8,523 nucleotides of DNA from assembly GCA_030640045.1 (NCBI GenBank), contig DAOWKF010000102.1, forward strand, positions 1-8,523, written 5' to 3'. Shown here piece by piece: positions 6,339-8,523 of this stretch. Source of the stretch: Candidatus Omnitrophota bacterium (lineage in GTDB: Bacteria; NPL-UPA2; BS750m-G34). The translations under genes and the position numbers were made by a program. Numbering within the stretch: position 1 is the first letter of the stretch; the number at the start of each line of letters is the position of its first letter. The notes under the pieces were generated by a model. It was given only the letters and a program-made list of their open reading frames with translations, was not told the DNA's origin and searched no databases.

Positions 6339-8523
6339 TCATATTATCTGCTTTGCAGCCCTCCATACATCTTCTACTTCTATTTCCTTAAGGCACTGGT
6401 ATCTATCGTCCGGACAATAACAGTGCTCTATACACGGCTGCCAGCAGGAAAGTTTTTTCTGAACGACACGGCAGACGGTGTTATATGGTCCATATAAAGA
6501 AGGGACTCCGCTCATTATAGCTACTGTGGGAATAGAAAGACTTGCAGCTATATGCATGGGGCCGCTTTCATTGCCTATAAACAAATCCGCCTCACTTATT
6601 AAGGCTGTAAGCTCATCAAGTGTGGTCTTTCCTATAGCCACAATCGGGTTTTCTTTTAAAGGGTCCGTAATAGTTTTCCCGAGAGCGACCTCCCCTGCCG
6701 ACCCAACTAATACAACTCTCGCTCCATATCCATCCTGTAATCTCTCGATGAGTTTAGAAAATTTTTCCGCAGGCCAGGTCTTTTCTATTCGGCTTGCCCC
6801 CGGATGGACTATAACAAGGGGAGGCTCCGCTTCGCTGTGCTCTCGCTTCGCTCCTCGCGATGGCGTGTTTGCCCTGGGTTTAAAATCCCCTCTCACCCCC
6901 AATTTCTTTAATAGCCGCAAATTATGCTCTACCTGATGGAAGCTATGCCTCTTCTCCCATGGATATTCACAGCAAAGATTTAACAAAAATTTAACTTCTT
7001 CTATAGGAAGAAAGACATTCTGAGAGCGGAGACTATACCCTAATCGAAGTCTCGCTCCGCTCAAATAGGACAGAATAATATTATTCGCCTCTCCCCGGAA
7101 ATCTATGGTCAAGTCAATTCTCTCTCTCCATAACGCTATAAGCGTATGAAAAAGCCCCATCCCACCTCTCCCGGTTTTTAGATGTGACGGCCTTATCCAG
7201 GAGGCATCATAGACTATAACCTTATCAATCATGGGATCCCTCCTTACCCATTCCTCTCCCCATGGCCCTACGAGCGATATAATCTTGGCCTCTGGAAATT
7301 TCTTTTTAATGGCTTCAACCCCTGCTGTCTCTAAGACCAGGTCCCCGAGCTGGCCCATCTGGATAAATAAAATTTTATTAAGTTTTTTGCGCCTTAATCC
7401 CAGCATAAAAAATACAACCTCACCAAGGCAAAAAATTAATCTTAAAAAAATCTTCTTGAATACGTGGTTTAAAAAACTAAAGAGAAGTTTGAGCGGATTT
7501 ACTTCCCTGAGAATTCTTAAAACACTCACCTTCTCTAACCTTCCCACATCATCTATAGTAAAACTCGCCTTGGGGAAAACGGAGAGCGCAAGAATTTTTT
7601 TAAAAAGAGCATTTTCCCGAAATATTAGTATGATGTCAAATTTTTTAAAAATCTTTGACCAGAGTTTAAAAAAATAACTAATATTCCCGCTATAAGGGAG
7701 ATCTAATATAGTTCCTGTAAATCCGCCTATCCTCCTCTTATCGGCAACAAGCATCACTGTCTCTACCTGCGAATAGATTTCTTTTAAAACCATGTCCATT
7801 TCCGTGAGCATCTCCGGCTGCGGGCCCCGCAGGAATAAAACCCGCGAAGGGGCAGCAATTTTTTGCCGTTTTAGGAACTCTCTAAACATCTTCTCCCTGT
7901 TCGCAGACCATTGTCTTTTCGCGAACAAATACCCCACATCAATTTCAGGGGGCTTACGTCCTTCTCTTATCAATGTGGTGATCTTATCGGATAAAAAATC
8001 GCCCTTTACCCCCCTGGTCCTTTCCCATATTATCCACGGGAGGCTTATAAAAACAGAGATTATGGCCATAGACCGATAAAAAAACCTGTTTAGTTCACCC
8101 CTGAACAAAAATCTAAAAAATGAAATCAGGTCAAACTTCATCCCTCCCCTGACAGCTTCGCCAAGTAACCCGCGAGGGAAATATTTTAGAACTCTCCTCC
8201 AGCGGTTTCTGTGTTCCAGAAATTCAAGATGCCGGGTATTTGCAGAAAATATATTTTTATAGTGAAAGACTACAGCTTTTGGTATGACAACAGCCTTATA
8301 TCCGGCAGCAACTGCCCTCAACCCCAGGTCCACGTCTTCTCCGTACATAAAAAATTTCTCATCAAACCCGCCTAAAGATAAAAATAAATCCCGCCTTATC
8401 AGAAAGGCGCCGCCGCATACACTCAACGCCTCCCTCTCTCTACTAAATTTTTCGCCGTCTATTTCCCCTGCCCCATAGTCCCACGCAAATCCGATCCTGT
8501 TCATTGCATGCCCGAAACTATTA
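6339..8523 (-). CDS. GT2-(unknown)-GT9 fusion glycosyltransferase, 5' end outside window
   Basis: This is one long frame with no stop up to the right edge. An ATG exists at 8504, but the frame stays open upstream of it and the GT2 fold would be decapitated there, so the true start is beyond 8523. Counting residues from 8504: the C-terminal part of a family-2 glycosyltransferase with GGAFLIRR and GGFDEKFFMYGEDVDLGLR (45-63); a membrane-associated stretch (145-160); an unassigned alpha/beta region (about 188-335); a hydrophobic helix (352-370); then a complete GT9 heptosyltransferase domain (375-721). GT9 is shown by IQMGQLGD (D388, matching the catalytic Asp of WaaC), VIVHPGASRIEKTWP (564-578), GNESGPMHIAAS (644-655) and a Cys-rich end (C687, C691, C695, C697, C704). 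It probably adds sugars to LPS or another envelope glycan at the inner membrane face. The usual NDSG is NESG here. A repeat-like segment lies at residues about 547-561. Confidence 0.88.
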   Translation of the reverse strand, partial: NSFGHAMNRIGFAWDYGAGEIDGEKFSREREALSVCGGAFLIRRDLFLSLGGFDEKFFMYGEDVDLGLRAVAAGYKAVVIPKAVVFHYKNIFSANTRHLEFLEHRNRWRRVLKYFPRGLLGEAVRGGMKFDLISFFRFLFRGELNRFFYRSMAIISVFISLPWIIWERTRGVKGDFLSDKITTLIREGRKPPEIDVGYLFAKRQWSANREKMFREFLKRQKIAAPSRVLFLRGPQPEMLTEMDMVLKEIYSQVETVMLVADKRRIGGFTGTILDLPYSGNISYFFKLWSKIFKKFDIILIFRENALFKKILALSVFPKASFTIDDVGRLEKVSVLRILREVNPLKLLFSFLNHVFKKIFLRLIFCLGEVVFFMLGLRRKKLNKILFIQMGQLGDLVLETAGVEAIKKKFPEAKIISLVGPWGEEWVRRDPMIDKVIVYDASWIRPSHLKTGRGGMGLFHTLIALWRERIDLTIDFRGEANNIILSYLSGARLRLGYSLRSQNVFLPIEEVKFLLNLCCEYPWEKRHSFHQVEHNLRLLKKLGVRGDFKPRANTPSRGAKREHSEAEPPLVIVHPGASRIEKTWPAEKFSKLIERLQDGYGARVVLVGSAGEVALGKTITDPLKENPIVAIGKTTLDELTALISEADLFIGNESGPMHIAASLSIPTVAIMSGVPSLYGPYNTVCRVVQKKLSCWQPCIEHCYCPDDRYQCLKEIEVEDVWRAAKQII
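6823..6866 (-). repeat. GC-rich repeat-like segment inside the GT9 coding region
   Basis: On the minus strand this contains GCGAGGAGCGAAGCGAGAG followed by CAGCGAAGCGGAGCC, with the core AGCGAAGCG occurring twice (6828-6836 and 6844-6852, 16 bp apart). The core resembles a dispersed repeat of the form TGCGAGGAGCGAAGCGACG that I recall from several bacterial lineages. Here it is in frame and encodes a hydrophilic loop (TPSRGAKREHSEAEPP) between the two Rossmann halves of GT9. Its composition is unlike the surrounding AT-richer gene. Confidence 0.55.

Noticed and set aside
6478..6936. 152-codon plus-strand open frame
   Set aside because: It is the antisense shadow of the GT9 domain, whose conserved motifs are clear on the minus strand.
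7046..7061. Second GC-rich CTCGCTCCGCTC stretch in the glycosyltransferase gene, resembling the repeat at 6823-6866
   Set aside because: It encodes LSGARLRLGYS, which is the ordinary conserved GT9 segment, so the resemblance is probably chance.
7231..7677. 148-codon plus-strand open frame
   Set aside because: It lies wholly opposite the glycosyltransferase coding frame, has no family-like motifs and no ribosome-binding site; it is an antisense shadow.

Overview
The window looks like chromosomal housekeeping DNA from a Gram-negative, probably uncultured bacterium. The evidence is an LPS-type GT9 heptosyltransferase module, a bacterial dnaG, standard sigma-70 promoters and clear Shine-Dalgarno sites. 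The gene mix (a short CvpA-like gene, a long NIF3 protein and dnaG in one operon; a very large multi-domain glycosyltransferase; a dispersed GC-rich repeat of the 'GAGGAGCGAAGCGA' type) would suit Omnitrophota or a similar deep lineage. That placement is a low-confidence inference. I see no phage, transposase, CRISPR or defence genes.

Layout. Positions 1-2257 (minus strand) hold an operon in the order cvpA-like, NIF3-like, dnaG. dnaG runs off the left edge. A textbook sigma-70 promoter (TTGACA, 17 bp, TATAAT with extended -10) lies at 2342-2370, with a perfect AT-rich inverted repeat immediately upstream at 2372-2393. Positions 2399-3117 (minus) hold tRNA-Trp(CCA) followed 40 bp later by a nitroreductase-family gene; a near-consensus promoter upstream of the tRNA may serve both. 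Positions 3221-4198 (minus) encode an Eis-like GNAT acetyltransferase. It is divergent from a DUF3307 membrane protein at 4281-4991 (plus). Next on the plus strand, after two small hairpins, is a GAF + SpoIIE/RsbU-type serine phosphatase (5061-6329). It converges, with a 9-bp gap, on a giant minus-strand glycosyltransferase (6339 to beyond 8523). That protein joins the C-terminal part of a GT2 domain, an unassigned middle domain and a complete GT9 domain, and carries a repeat-like GC-rich segment within the GT9 module.

How the genes work together. Only the dnaG operon forms a clear unit, similar in spirit to a macromolecular-synthesis operon: replication priming with a metal-binding NIF3 protein and a small membrane protein. 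The other genes look like independent transcription units: small-molecule redox, acetyl transfer, a regulatory phosphatase and cell-envelope glycan synthesis. I found no convincing novel multi-gene system. The points most worth checking are the GT2-X-GT9 fusion, the in-frame repeat inside it, the palindrome next to the dnaG-operon promoter, and the hairpin where the phosphatase ribosome-binding site should be.
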